A stretch of DNA of 64,000 nt from Rufibacter ruber. Its GTDB lineage: Bacteria; Bacteroidota; Bacteroidia; Cytophagales; Hymenobacteraceae. The stretch is from the NCBI RefSeq assembly GCF_001647275.1, contig NZ_LRMM01000011.1:42731-106730 (forward strand), in the 5' to 3' direction. This document shows, piece after piece, positions 50,909-59,095 of the stretch; position 1 is the stretch's first letter, and each line of letters starts with the position of its first letter. Made by a program: the position numbers and the translations under genes. The notes beneath the pieces were generated by a model that searched no databases, had not been told where the DNA came from, and saw nothing but the letters and a program-made list of their open reading frames with translations.

Positions 50909-51282
50909 TTTGTCATCCTGAAAGGATCTTGCGTGCTAGCTAGACAGGCATTTGCTCTATGGAAAGAAAATGTACTTTCTCTGCTATTTGGGATTTGCAA
51001 TCCCGAATTTGGTTACCTGCGGATTTGCAATCCGCGGTGCGTGCCGATTAAAAGTACGGAAGCGGGGATTACTCATCGCCGAGGTAGGGCTTCCGGATTA
51101 CAAATCCGGAAGAGCCTTCACCCGTACTCTTTTTCCGCTTTTTCTACTGTGGTAAACGATTACCCGTCATGTGTCAGCTGCTTTTCTATGCAACTTGAGT
51201 TAGATGGTACAAAAGAAGACAGTTTCCTGTATTTAGCTTTTGTCTTTCTAGCTGGCCCAAAAGATCCTTTCAGGATGACAAA
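50909..51282. mobile_element. MITE-like element with 22-bp terminal inverted repeats
   Basis: TTTGTCATCCTGAAAGGATC plus TT (50909-50930) is the exact reverse complement of 51261-51282; imperfect pairing continues inward through GCTAGCTAGACAGGCA. The interior holds four-hairpin cluster B and no transposase. No target-site duplication could be recognised. Confidence 0.6.
50990..51112. repeat. Four-hairpin cluster B
   Basis: GGGATTTGCAATCCC (50990-51004), TGCGGATTTGCAATCCGCG (51018-51036), a decayed third hairpin around GCGGGGATT (51062-51070), and CTTCCGGATT/AATCCGGAAG (51090-51112). Order, spacing (123 vs 124 nt) and a shared central GATTAAA match cluster A. Confidence 0.8.
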
Positions 51283-51335
51283 GTAGAGGAAGATGATTGG
51301 AGATTAACAATCAACTAACAACCAACAACCAACCT

Positions 51336-52223
51336 CTACTTCTCAGAGCTGAACCTGAAAAAAGTACCCAGCGGCAGTTTGCGCTGGCCGCGGTCTTGTA
51401 AGTAAAGCTCCCCCAGTTCCTCATTCTTCACCGTCTTCCCGAAGGAGGCTCTGATCAGATTGTCCAGTATCAAAGCCGAAAAGCCCAGGGAATACAGGTT
51501 GATCACGAAGAAGTTGTTTTCAGGCTCCAGCAGGTCGGCGCAGAGCTTGATGAGTTCGTTGATCTGCTCTTCCAGCTGCCATTTCTCGCCGTCCGGGCCT
51601 CGGCCGTAGGCGGGCGGGTCCAGGATGATGCCCTGGTACTTGTTTCCGCGCTTGACCTCGCGGCGGGCGTATTTCATGGCGTCTTCCACCAGCCAGCGTA
51701 TGTTGTCCAGGTTGCTGGCCTCCATGTTCTGGCGGGCCCAGAAATTCACCTGCTTCACGCTGTCTAGGTGCGTCACATCGGCGCCGCCGGCGTTGGCGGC
51801 CAGAGAGGCGCCGCCGGTGTAGGCGAACATGTTCAACACCTTCGGCTTGCCGGGCAGGGCGCGGGTTTTATCATAGATGAACTGCCAGTTGGGGTCTTGC
51901 TCCGGGAACAGCCCCACGTGCTTGAAAGAGGACAGCCCCAGCCTAAACCGCAGCTTAAGGTCATTGTAGCGGTAGTTGATGAACCACTGTTCGGCCATGC
52001 CTTTCCTGAGCTGCCACTGGCCTTTCTCAGCGTTTCCCTTCTCACGCTTGAACACCGCCTGCGCCAGACGGTCCCACTCGCTCTCTGGCAAATGTTTGTC
52101 CCAGGCGGCCTGCGGCTCAGGGCGGGCCAGGATGTAATCACCAAAGCGCTCCAGCTTCTCAAAGTTGCCGCAGTCAATGAGTTCATAGTCCGTCCAGGCG
52201 GTAGTGGTCAGGAAAGAATACAT
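51336..52223 (-). CDS. RlmI/RlmK-like class I SAM-dependent rRNA methyltransferase
   Basis: 295 residues. LNMFAYTGGASLAANAGGADVTHLDSVKQVNFWARQN is SAM motif I and II of the RlmI-type fold, and IILDPPAYGRGPDGEKWQL contains the DPPAYG motif IV. The PUA domain of full-length RlmI is absent; the N-terminus (TAWTDYELIDCGNFEKLERFGDYILARPEPQA) is instead the short form typical of Bacteroidota. It probably methylates a base in rRNA; the target is not known. Confidence 0.85.
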   Translation of the reverse strand: MYSFLTTTAWTDYELIDCGNFEKLERFGDYILARPEPQAAWDKHLPESEWDRLAQAVFKREKGNAEKGQWQLRKGMAEQWFINYRYNDLKLRFRLGLSSFKHVGLFPEQDPNWQFIYDKTRALPGKPKVLNMFAYTGGASLAANAGGADVTHLDSVKQVNFWARQNMEASNLDNIRWLVEDAMKYARREVKRGNKYQGIILDPPAYGRGPDGEKWQLEEQINELIKLCADLLEPENNFFVINLYSLGFSALILDNLIRASFGKTVKNEELGELYLQDRGQRKLPLGTFFRFSSEK

Positions 52224-52246
52224 ATCTTTGTAAAGTAGTGGTGCCG

Positions 52247-52254
52247 CAAAGGTA
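52247..52254 (-). promoter_or_regulatory. Candidate -7 element for the RlmI-like gene
   Basis: TACCTTTG on the minus strand, 24 nt before the start codon. No -33 element was recognised. Confidence 0.45.
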
Positions 52255-52275
52255 AGTTATTCGTAGCACGTAGCA

Positions 52276-52400
52276 CGTATCAGGTAGCACGACTTGAGTA
52301 TTCTCAGTGAGGCCGTTTTTGGCCTGATTTCAGAAAAACAGGCCAAAAACGGCATTGTGCTTTGAAGAAAAATTCAGTTCTGATACCTGCTACCTGATAC
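52276..52400. repeat. Inverted repeat around palindrome 12, upstream of dapF
   Basis: GTATCAGGTAGC (52278-52289) is repeated inverted as GCTACCTGATAC (52389-52400), with palindrome 12 between. A GTAGCAC word is repeated in tandem before the left copy. Confidence 0.6.
52312..52353. repeat. REP-like palindrome 12
   Basis: GCCGTTTTTGGCCTGATTT (52312-52330) and AAAAACAGGCCAAAAACGGC (52334-52353). It lies upstream of both divergent neighbours, not after a stop. Confidence 0.82.
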
Positions 52401-52411
52401 CCCAAAGAAAC

Positions 52412-53182
52412 ATGAAGTTGACTTTCTATAAATACCAGGGCACCGGCAATGATTTTGTGGTGCTGGACAACCGCTCAGGAGACATTTCGCTTACCCAGGA
52501 GCAGGTGGCGTTTCTCTGCGACCGCCGCAAAGGCGTGGGTGCCGACGGCCTCATGCTGCTGCAGCTCAAAGAGGGCTATGACTTTGAGATGGTCTACTAC
52601 AACGCAGACGGCAGGCCCAGCTCCATGTGCGGTAACGGCGGGCGCTGTCTGGTGGCCTTCGCGCAGTTTCTGGGGGTGGTGCAAGAGGAGGCGTATTTTA
52701 TTGCGTCAGACGGGCCGCACCAGGCGTATCTCAAAGACGGGCTGGTGCACCTGCAGATGATAGACGTGCACCACGTAGAGGAGCTGGAGAACGCCTGCTT
52801 CCTGAACACCGGCTCGCCGCATTACGTGCAGCAGGTTTCTGGGCTACAGGAGCTGGACGTCTTTGCAGAAGGCCGTGCCGTACGCTACTCAGACCGCTTC
52901 AAGGCTGAGGGCACCAACGTGAACTTTGTGGAGCACCTGCCGGAGAACAGACTTTTTGTGCGCACCTATGAGCGGGGCGTAGAAGACGAAACCTTCTCCT
53001 GCGGCACCGGCGTGACGGCGGCAGCCCTGGCGGCCAGCCGAAGCGGGTACCAAAGTCCTGTAAACATCAAGGTGCTGGGCGGGCAGCTGCAGGTGAGCTT
53101 TGAGAAAGACGGCAACAGCTTCAAGAATGTCTTCCTCATCGGCCCTGCCGAACAAGTCTTCAAAGGCGAAATCTCTTTATAA
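52412..53182 (+). CDS. dapF: Diaminopimelate epimerase
   Basis: 256 residues from the ATG at 52412 (MKLTFYKYQGTGNDFVVLDNRSG); upstream in-frame codons cover only the repeat leader. The two catalytic cysteines are Cys73 in MCGNGGRC and Cys197 in FSCGTGVTA. It converts LL- to meso-diaminopimelate for lysine and peptidoglycan synthesis. It stands alone. Palindrome 13 follows 9 nt after the stop. Confidence 0.96.
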   Translation: MKLTFYKYQGTGNDFVVLDNRSGDISLTQEQVAFLCDRRKGVGADGLMLLQLKEGYDFEMVYYNADGRPSSMCGNGGRCLVAFAQFLGVVQEEAYFIASDGPHQAYLKDGLVHLQMIDVHHVEELENACFLNTGSPHYVQQVSGLQELDVFAEGRAVRYSDRFKAEGTNVNFVEHLPENRLFVRTYERGVEDETFSCGTGVTAAALAASRSGYQSPVNIKVLGGQLQVSFEKDGNSFKNVFLIGPAEQVFKGEISL

Positions 53183-53191
53183 AGCCATTTT

Positions 53192-53231
53192 CTGTTTTTG
53201 GCCTGTTTTCTGAAAAACAGGCCGAAAACAG
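53192..53231. repeat. REP-like palindrome 13
   Basis: CTGTTTTTGGCCTGTTTT (53192-53209) pairs with AAAACAGGCCGAAAACAG (53214-53231) with one G-T; loop CTGA. Confidence 0.85.
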
Positions 53232-53302
53232 GTAATTTATTCTTGGTTGATTTCGGCACAGCCGATTACAATTCCTAATTACCCATTCCCAATTAAAAAA
53301 AG

Positions 53303-53821
53303 GTGCTGCTGCAAACTGACCGCCTCTTTCTCCGGGCCCCGGAGCCCACTGACCTGGACTTTCTCTACCTGTTTGAGAATGACACCGCTCTGTGGCCGGT
53401 GAGTCTGTCATTGGCGCCGTTCTCCAAAGAGGTGCTGCGGCAGTACCTGGAAAACGCGTCACTGGATATTTACGCGGCCAGGCAGCTGCGGCTCATGGTT
53501 TGTCTGCAGCAGGGGCAGACCGTGATTGGCACGGTAGATCTGTTTGACTTTGAGCCGCTGCACCGGCGCGCCGGGGTGGGCATTGCCGTGATGCAGGAGT
53601 ACAGAGGCAAAGGCTACGCCCGGGAGGCCCTGCAGCTACTGGAGTTCTATGCGGCGCAGGTGCTGCAGCTGCATCAGCTAAGCTGCTCAGTAACCGCAAA
53701 CAACGGGGCAAGTCTGGCGCTTTTCCGGCAGTTGAACTACACTCAGGTGGGAGTCAGGCAAGACTGGCTGAAGACGCCAACCGGCTGGCAAGACGTGGTG
53801 GAGTTTCAGAAAATCCTTTAG
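53303..53821 (+). CDS. GNAT family N-acetyltransferase
   Basis: 172 residues with a GTG start at 53303 (MLLQTDRLFLRAPEPTDLDFLYLFENDTALW), which lines up with the RimJ/RimL-type start; no ATG is available. The acetyl-CoA loop is VGIAVMQEYRGKGYAREAL (Q/RxxGxG/A), followed by CSVTANNGASLALFRQLNY. Related family members acetylate ribosomal proteins, antibiotics or polyamines; the substrate here is unknown. AT-rich upstream sequence (CAATTCCTAATTACCCATTCC) is a dispersed word. Confidence 0.88.
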   Translation: MLLQTDRLFLRAPEPTDLDFLYLFENDTALWPVSLSLAPFSKEVLRQYLENASLDIYAARQLRLMVCLQQGQTVIGTVDLFDFEPLHRRAGVGIAVMQEYRGKGYAREALQLLEFYAAQVLQLHQLSCSVTANNGASLALFRQLNYTQVGVRQDWLKTPTGWQDVVEFQKIL

Positions 53822-54055
53822 GTGCAGAGAGAATAACCGCAGAAGAGAAACACCTTACTGGTTCAAACAAATACCAATAGACGTAGTTGATTGTTAGGTA
53901 TTTATACGGTCTTTTTGCCGAAGAAGTGTAATAAAACCGCGCAAGCGTGCGTTGCGTGCAGCCTTTTTAAAATTTCTGCGTAAGCATGGTGGCTACAGGA
54001 GGAAGGAACTTCTTCCTGTAAGGTTAAGACCCACACTAAACAAAAGCTTACGAAT

Positions 54056-55336
54056 ATGTTTGACCTAGACTCTGATTTTATTCCCAGTGCGGGAAGCGGC
54101 TATTTTGTATCTGAGCCTGAAGCGAGCACTGCCAGTACTAGTTCTGCTGCCTCCAAGAAAGATCTAAGAGCCACTTCTGGCAAGTCAGCCGGTAACAGTA
54201 TGGAAGAGTACCTGAGCACTGTTTCGGCTCTGGTCTGCCTGTCACACCTGCGTTGGGATTTTGTGTATCAGCGTCCGCAGCATTTGCTTTCCCGCTTCGC
54301 CAAACATACCCGTCTCTTCTTTATTGAGGAGCCGCTTTTCTTTGACAACGCCCGCCCCCGGTTGGCCGTTTCTAGCCGCGAAGACAACGTGACCGTGGTG
54401 GTGCCGCACCTGCCGCATGGGTTGACCGGGGCTGAAATTGAAGCCGAACAGCGTAATCTGCTGGACAAATTCTTCAAGGTGAACAAGCTGGAAGACTACG
54501 TTTTCTGGTATTACACGCCCATGGCCCTGGAATTCACCCGCCACTTTACCCCAGCCCTCACCGTGTTTGACTGCATGGATGAACTGTCTGCCTTCAAATT
54601 CGCGCCACCCAGATTGCTGGAGCTGGAGGCAGAATTGATGGCCAAGGCCGATGTGGTGTTCACCGGCGGGCAAAGCCTGTATGAGGCCAAGAAAGACCGC
54701 CACAAAGAAGCCTACGCGTTCCCCAGCAGCATTGACAAAGTGCACTTCGGCAAAGCCCGCCAGCCGCAGGAAGACCCCGCCGACCAGGCCCACATTCCGC
54801 ACCCGCGTATGGGCTTCTTTGGCGTAGTAGATGAGCGTTTTGACATTGAATTGCTGCGCTCTGTCGCCGCCGCCCGCCCAGAATGGCAGTTTGTGATCAT
54901 TGGGCCCGTGGTGAAAATTGACGAAGCAGACTTGCCTAAAGGCGAAAACATTCATTACCTGGGCGGAAAATCATACCAGGAACTTCCTTCTTATTTGGCG
55001 GGCTGGGACGTGGCCATGCTGCTCTTCGCCCACAATGAGTCTACCAAATACATCAGCCCAACCAAAACCCCAGAATACCTGGCCGCCGGTAAACCCGTAG
55101 TATCTACCTCTATCAGAGACGTAGTGCGCCCGTACGGTGAGCAGAACCTGGTGCACATTGCTGATGGCGCCGAAGCCTTTGAGCAGGCCATAGAAAAAGC
55201 CCTGGCCCAGAAAGAAGACCATGGCTGGATGCGCCGCACCGATGATTTCCTGGCCGGAATCTCCTGGGACAAAACCTGGCAGAACATGGTGCGCCTCATG
55301 CAGTGCATCAGTAAAGAGAAACAAACCAAGGCATAA
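54056..55336 (+). CDS. Glycosyltransferase (GT4-like)
   Basis: 426 residues. The first 48 residues are Ser/Ala/Thr-rich and probably disordered. The catalytic part starts LVCLSHLRWDFVYQRPQHLLSRFAKHTRLFFIEEP and ends with the C-terminal Rossmann domain (RMGFFGVVDERFDIELLRSVAAARPEWQFVIIGPV, then YISPTKTPEYLAAGKPVVSTSIRDVV), the GT4 donor-binding pattern with the E in TPEYLAAGKPVV. Cytoplasmic; the sugar donor is unknown. The next gene makes UDP-galactofuranose, so a galactofuranosyl or related transfer is plausible. 113 nt and palindrome 14 separate it from glf. Confidence 0.88.
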   Translation: MFDLDSDFIPSAGSGYFVSEPEASTASTSSAASKKDLRATSGKSAGNSMEEYLSTVSALVCLSHLRWDFVYQRPQHLLSRFAKHTRLFFIEEPLFFDNARPRLAVSSREDNVTVVVPHLPHGLTGAEIEAEQRNLLDKFFKVNKLEDYVFWYYTPMALEFTRHFTPALTVFDCMDELSAFKFAPPRLLELEAELMAKADVVFTGGQSLYEAKKDRHKEAYAFPSSIDKVHFGKARQPQEDPADQAHIPHPRMGFFGVVDERFDIELLRSVAAARPEWQFVIIGPVVKIDEADLPKGENIHYLGGKSYQELPSYLAGWDVAMLLFAHNESTKYISPTKTPEYLAAGKPVVSTSIRDVVRPYGEQNLVHIADGAEAFEQAIEKALAQKEDHGWMRRTDDFLAGISWDKTWQNMVRLMQCISKEKQTKA

Positions 55337-55347
55337 TTATAAAATGC

Positions 55348-55381
55348 GTTTTGGCTGTTTTTCCAAAAACAGGCCCAAAAC
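55348..55381. repeat. REP-like palindrome 14
   Basis: GTTTTGGCTGTTTTT (55348-55362), CC, AAAAACAGGCCCAAAAC (55365-55381); two mispairs. Eleven nt after the glycosyltransferase stop. Confidence 0.75.
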
Positions 55382-55449
55382 AGCACCTGGCTACTCCTAG
55401 TGTGAGCGCCAGTAGAAATCTTATTGCGTAACTGTTACTATCCAACATT

Positions 55450-56646
55450 ATGTTTGACTATCTGATTGTAGGGGCAGGATTTGCCGGAAGTGTACTAGCC
55501 GAGCGATTGGCGTCAGCGTCCAATAAAAAGGTCTTAATCATAGACAAGCGTTCCCACATTGCGGGCAACGCCTATGACCATTACAACGAAGACGGTATTC
55601 TGGTGCACAAATACGGGCCGCATATCTTCCATACCAACTCCAAAGAGGTGTTTGAGTACCTGGGTCAGTTCACAGAATGGCGCCCGTATGAGCACCGCGT
55701 GTTGGCCAGCGTAGACGGCCAGCAAGTCCCTATGCCCATCAATCTAGATACCATCAACAAACTGTATGGCTTGAGTCTTACTTCTTTTGAATTGGACAAG
55801 TGGTTTGAGTCGGTGGCCGAGAAGGTAGACACCATCAAGACTTCTGAAGACGTGGTGGTGAGCAAAGTGGGGCGCGAGCTGTATGAGAAGTTCTTCAAGA
55901 ACTACACCCGCAAGCAGTGGGGCATGGACCCGTCTGAACTGGACAAGTCAGTGACTTCGAGGGTGCCCACCCGCACCAACCGTGACGACCGCTATTTCAC
56001 AGACACCTACCAGGCCATGCCGCTGCACGGCTTCACCAAGATGTTTGAGAAGATGCTGGACCACCCCAACATCAAAATCATGCTCAACACAGACTACCAT
56101 GAGATCCTGGACGTGATTCCGTTCAAGGAGATGATTTTCACGGGGCCGGTAGACGAGTATTTTGACTTTAAGTACGGAAAGCTGCCGTACCGCTCGCTGG
56201 AGTTTAAGCACGAGACCGTGAACAAAGAGGTCTTCCAGCCGGTGGCGGTGGTGAACTACCCAAATGAGCAGCTCTATACCCGCGTGACCGAATTCAAATA
56301 CCTGACTGGGCAACAGCACCCTAAAACCAGCCTGGTGTATGAATTTCCGCGCGCGGAAGGAGACCCGTACTATCCGGTTCCCAAACCAGAGAACGCCGAG
56401 CTCTACAACAAATACAAAAAGCTGGCTGAGGCCACGCCTAACGTACACTTTGTGGGCCGTCTGGCCACCTACAAATACTACAACATGGACCAGGTGGTGG
56501 CGCAGGCGCTCACGCTGCACAAGAAACTGACGGGAAAAGAAAAGTTGGCGGTTCCGGCATTGGACCCCTCTGCCATTCTGCCCAAAGAAGTGCGTGAAGC
56601 CCTCAACGGAAGTTCCACCAAAGTGACTACGAATGGCAAACATTAA
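55450..56646 (+). CDS. glf: UDP-galactopyranose mutase
   Basis: 398 residues. FDYLIVGAGFAGSVLAERLASASNKKVLIIDKRSHIAGNAYD is the FAD site; YGPHIFHTNSKEVFEYL, RKQWGMDPSELDKSVTSRVPTRTNRDDRYF and FVGRLATYKYYNMDQVVAQAL are Glf-specific, with the substrate-binding Arg and Tyr residues in place. It converts UDP-galactopyranose to UDP-galactofuranose. The 3' end overlaps the start of the GH1-RmlD gene by 14 nt, so the two are coupled. Confidence 0.96.
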   Translation: MFDYLIVGAGFAGSVLAERLASASNKKVLIIDKRSHIAGNAYDHYNEDGILVHKYGPHIFHTNSKEVFEYLGQFTEWRPYEHRVLASVDGQQVPMPINLDTINKLYGLSLTSFELDKWFESVAEKVDTIKTSEDVVVSKVGRELYEKFFKNYTRKQWGMDPSELDKSVTSRVPTRTNRDDRYFTDTYQAMPLHGFTKMFEKMLDHPNIKIMLNTDYHEILDVIPFKEMIFTGPVDEYFDFKYGKLPYRSLEFKHETVNKEVFQPVAVVNYPNEQLYTRVTEFKYLTGQQHPKTSLVYEFPRAEGDPYYPVPKPENAELYNKYKKLAEATPNVHFVGRLATYKYYNMDQVVAQALTLHKKLTGKEKLAVPALDPSAILPKEVREALNGSSTKVTTNGKH

Positions 56647-58885
56647 CCTATGGGGAGGCGTGGAGTGTACGGTCAACCGCGTGGGCGACCAGTACTTTGA
56701 CCAGCTGGCCAAAAGCGGGCATGACTGCCGGCTGTCAGACCTGGACCTCTTCGCTGACTTAGGCTTAACAAAAATCAGATATCCGGTTCTCTGGGAGCAC
56801 GTAGCCCCCAAGCACCCTGAACAGCAAAACTGGGCTTGGGCCACAGAACGCCTCCACAAGCTCCGCGACCTGAACATTGATCCTATTGTGGGCCTGCTGC
56901 ACCATGGCAGCGGCCCACGCTATACCAACCTGCTGGACCCAGACTTCCCCCAGAAGTTTGCCGCCTACGCCAAAGCGGTGGCCCAGCAGTTTCCGTGGGT
57001 GACGTATTACACCCCCGTGAATGAACCGCTCACCACCGCCCGCTTCAGCGCCCTTTACGGTTTATGGTACCCGCACAAGAATGATGATGCGTCGTTTGCC
57101 AAAGCGTTGCTGAACCAAATCAAAGGAACGGTACTGGCCATGCGCGCCATCAGGGAAGTGAACCCCAATGCCCAACTGGTGCAGACCGATGACCTGGGCT
57201 ACATTCACAGTACGCCCACGTTACAATACCAGGCAGATTTTGAGAACCACCGCCGGTGGCTTTCCTGGGATTTACTCTCCGGGAAAGTAGACCAGCAGCA
57301 CCCGCTCTGGAATTACCTTACCAATGCGCAGGTGCCGGAGGAGCAATTGCTGGAGCTGGTGGCAAATCCTTGTCCGCCCAACGTGATTGGCGTGAACTAC
57401 TACGTGACCAGTGAACGCTACTTAGATGAGCACATCACAGAATACCCGTTGCACACGCACGGCAGCAACGGCCGGCATAAATACGCAGATGTAGAGGCCG
57501 TACGCGTGACCTCGGCTGTGCCGCTGGGGGTACAGAACCTGCTGGCACAGGTGTGCGAGCGGTACCCGGAAAACCAGATTGCCATCACTGAAGCCCACCT
57601 CTGCTGTACCCGTGAGGAGCAGATGCGCTGGTTGGCTGAAGTTTGGGATTCTGCCCTGTTTTTAAGAAATCAGGGCAAAAACGTCATTGCCGTCACCGCC
57701 TGGTCTTTACTGGGAGCCTTTGACTGGAACAGTCTCCTGACCGAGGAGCGGGGCTTTTATGAATCCGGCGTTTTTGATGTGCGTAACGGGAAACCCGAAC
57801 CCAATGCCGTCGCCAAACTTCTAAAAGGCCTGGCCGGCAGCGCAGACAGGCACCCCGTGCTGCAGATAGACGGCTGGTGGAAGCGTTCTTGTAGAGCGTT
57901 GTTCCCCGCGCTGCCAGACACCCCTGAGAATTGGCACCTACCCTTAGAACAATTGGCTGCGCCAAAGCAGAAGACCAGTAAACCGCTGCTCATTACCGGT
58001 GCCACCGGTACGTTGGGCCGCGCCTTCGCCCGAATCTGTGATGTGCGCGGCATCCCGTACGTACTGCTGACCCGCCAGGAGATGAACATTGCAGACGAAG
58101 CGCTGGTGGAGAAAGCCTTGCGGAAATACCAGCCCTGGGCCGTGGTGAACACCGCCGGTTACGTGCGCGTAGATGACGCCGAGAATGAACCCGAAGCCTG
58201 CTACCGTGAAAACGCGCAAGGACCCGTGAACTTAGCCAAACACTGCCACGCCAGAGGCATTCAGCTGGTGACGTTTTCCTCTGATCTGGTTTTTGACGGC
58301 CACAAAGGGGAAGGCTATCTGGAAACAGATCTCCCCAGCCCCCTGAACGTGTACGGCGGCAGCAAAGCGCTGGCAGAGGAGCAGGTGCTGAAACTGATGC
58401 CCGGGGCTTTGGTGATCAGAACCAGCGCTTTCTTCGGGCCCTGGGACCAACACAACTTTGTGTACCACGCCCTGCGCACATTGGCGCACCAGGAGTTTTT
58501 TGAGGCCGCCGCAGATACGTTTATCACGCCTACCTACGTGCCAGACCTGGTGAATACCACCCTTGACTTATTGATTGATGAGGAATGCGGCATCTGGCAC
58601 TTGGCTAATGAAGGAACGTACTCCTGGGCGGGTTTGGCCGAGGCAGCTGCCAGAGTGGCGGGAGTAGAGCCAAACCCGTGGCTTCAGTCTAAACCTCAGG
58701 AGGAGTTTCACTATTTGGCCCCCAGGCCAACCAATGTGCCTTTGAAAACAAGTAAACGTGCGGTTTTGCCACCGGTGGAAGACGCCCTTCGGCGGTTCCT
58801 GTTCGCCAGTGAGATCCCGTTCCGGCCCCTGTTGCCCAAGGTGGAAGAAGGGGAGGAGGACTCCCTGCTGGCGGCCCAGGCATAA
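56633..58885 (+). CDS. Fusion of a GH1-like glycosidase domain and an RmlD-like sugar-nucleotide reductase
   Basis: 750 residues, two domains. Residues 1-400 are a GH1-type barrel: TPVNEPLTTARF holds the acid/base Glu131, and IAITEAHLCC has Glu320 at the nucleophile position (the usual NG after TE is AH). TAWSLLGAFDWNSLLTEERGFYESGVFD is the GH1 end. Residues 450-730 are an RmlD-type extended SDR: GATGTLG (456-462), SSD near 549-551, and Tyr574-x-x-x-Lys578. RmlD makes dTDP-L-rhamnose. The fusion could trim or remodel a glycan while making its own nucleotide sugar, or the GH1 part may be a non-hydrolytic partner. No signal peptide: it is cytoplasmic. Confidence 0.88.
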   Translation: MANINLWGGVECTVNRVGDQYFDQLAKSGHDCRLSDLDLFADLGLTKIRYPVLWEHVAPKHPEQQNWAWATERLHKLRDLNIDPIVGLLHHGSGPRYTNLLDPDFPQKFAAYAKAVAQQFPWVTYYTPVNEPLTTARFSALYGLWYPHKNDDASFAKALLNQIKGTVLAMRAIREVNPNAQLVQTDDLGYIHSTPTLQYQADFENHRRWLSWDLLSGKVDQQHPLWNYLTNAQVPEEQLLELVANPCPPNVIGVNYYVTSERYLDEHITEYPLHTHGSNGRHKYADVEAVRVTSAVPLGVQNLLAQVCERYPENQIAITEAHLCCTREEQMRWLAEVWDSALFLRNQGKNVIAVTAWSLLGAFDWNSLLTEERGFYESGVFDVRNGKPEPNAVAKLLKGLAGSADRHPVLQIDGWWKRSCRALFPALPDTPENWHLPLEQLAAPKQKTSKPLLITGATGTLGRAFARICDVRGIPYVLLTRQEMNIADEALVEKALRKYQPWAVVNTAGYVRVDDAENEPEACYRENAQGPVNLAKHCHARGIQLVTFSSDLVFDGHKGEGYLETDLPSPLNVYGGSKALAEEQVLKLMPGALVIRTSAFFGPWDQHNFVYHALRTLAHQEFFEAAADTFITPTYVPDLVNTTLDLLIDEECGIWHLANEGTYSWAGLAEAAARVAGVEPNPWLQSKPQEEFHYLAPRPTNVPLKTSKRAVLPPVEDALRRFLFASEIPFRPLLPKVEEGEEDSLLAAQA

Positions 58886-58908
58886 GCTGGCGCTATGAAA
58901 ATGTGAAA

Positions 58909-58950
58909 CCTGTTTTCAGGCTGTTTTTGGGAAAACAGCCCGAAAACAGG
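58909..58950. repeat. REP-like palindrome 15
   Basis: CCTGTTTTCAGGCTGTTTT (58909-58927) pairs with AAAACAGCCCGAAAACAGG (58932-58950), one mismatch, loop TGGG. 23 nt after the stop of the GH1-RmlD gene. Confidence 0.8.
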
Positions 58951-59095
58951 TTTTTGTTTTGATACCACAGCTGTTTTAGTGCCTCCCTCGCTTCACGTGG
59001 CGCAGATTCTCCCCTGGGTGCTGCGTCTGCGCTTAGGCAGCTCCCTGACTGAACCGGTTACACCATCTTTAAAAACAACAATGTGCCGCAATGGC

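Larger units (their letters stand above)
50659..51335 (+). other. Spacer with palindrome 11 and a 374-bp inverted-repeat element
   Basis: No gene is supported. The frame that crosses 50879-51286 is generated by repeats. The stretch contains, in order, an AT-rich word (GAATTATGAATTAGGAATGG) related to one at 53.27 kb, TTTCGGCGCAGCCGA (also near 53.25 kb), palindrome 11, the element at 50909-51282 and a short CAAC-rich run (51308-51334). Confidence 0.55.

Noticed and set aside
48952..51112. CRISPR array
   Set aside because: Units are palindromes with different arms, spacing is irregular, there are no equal-length unique spacers and no cas genes.
50879..51286. 135-codon open frame upstream of the RlmI-like gene
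   Set aside because: It spans the inverted-repeat element from end to end and has no recognisable domain.
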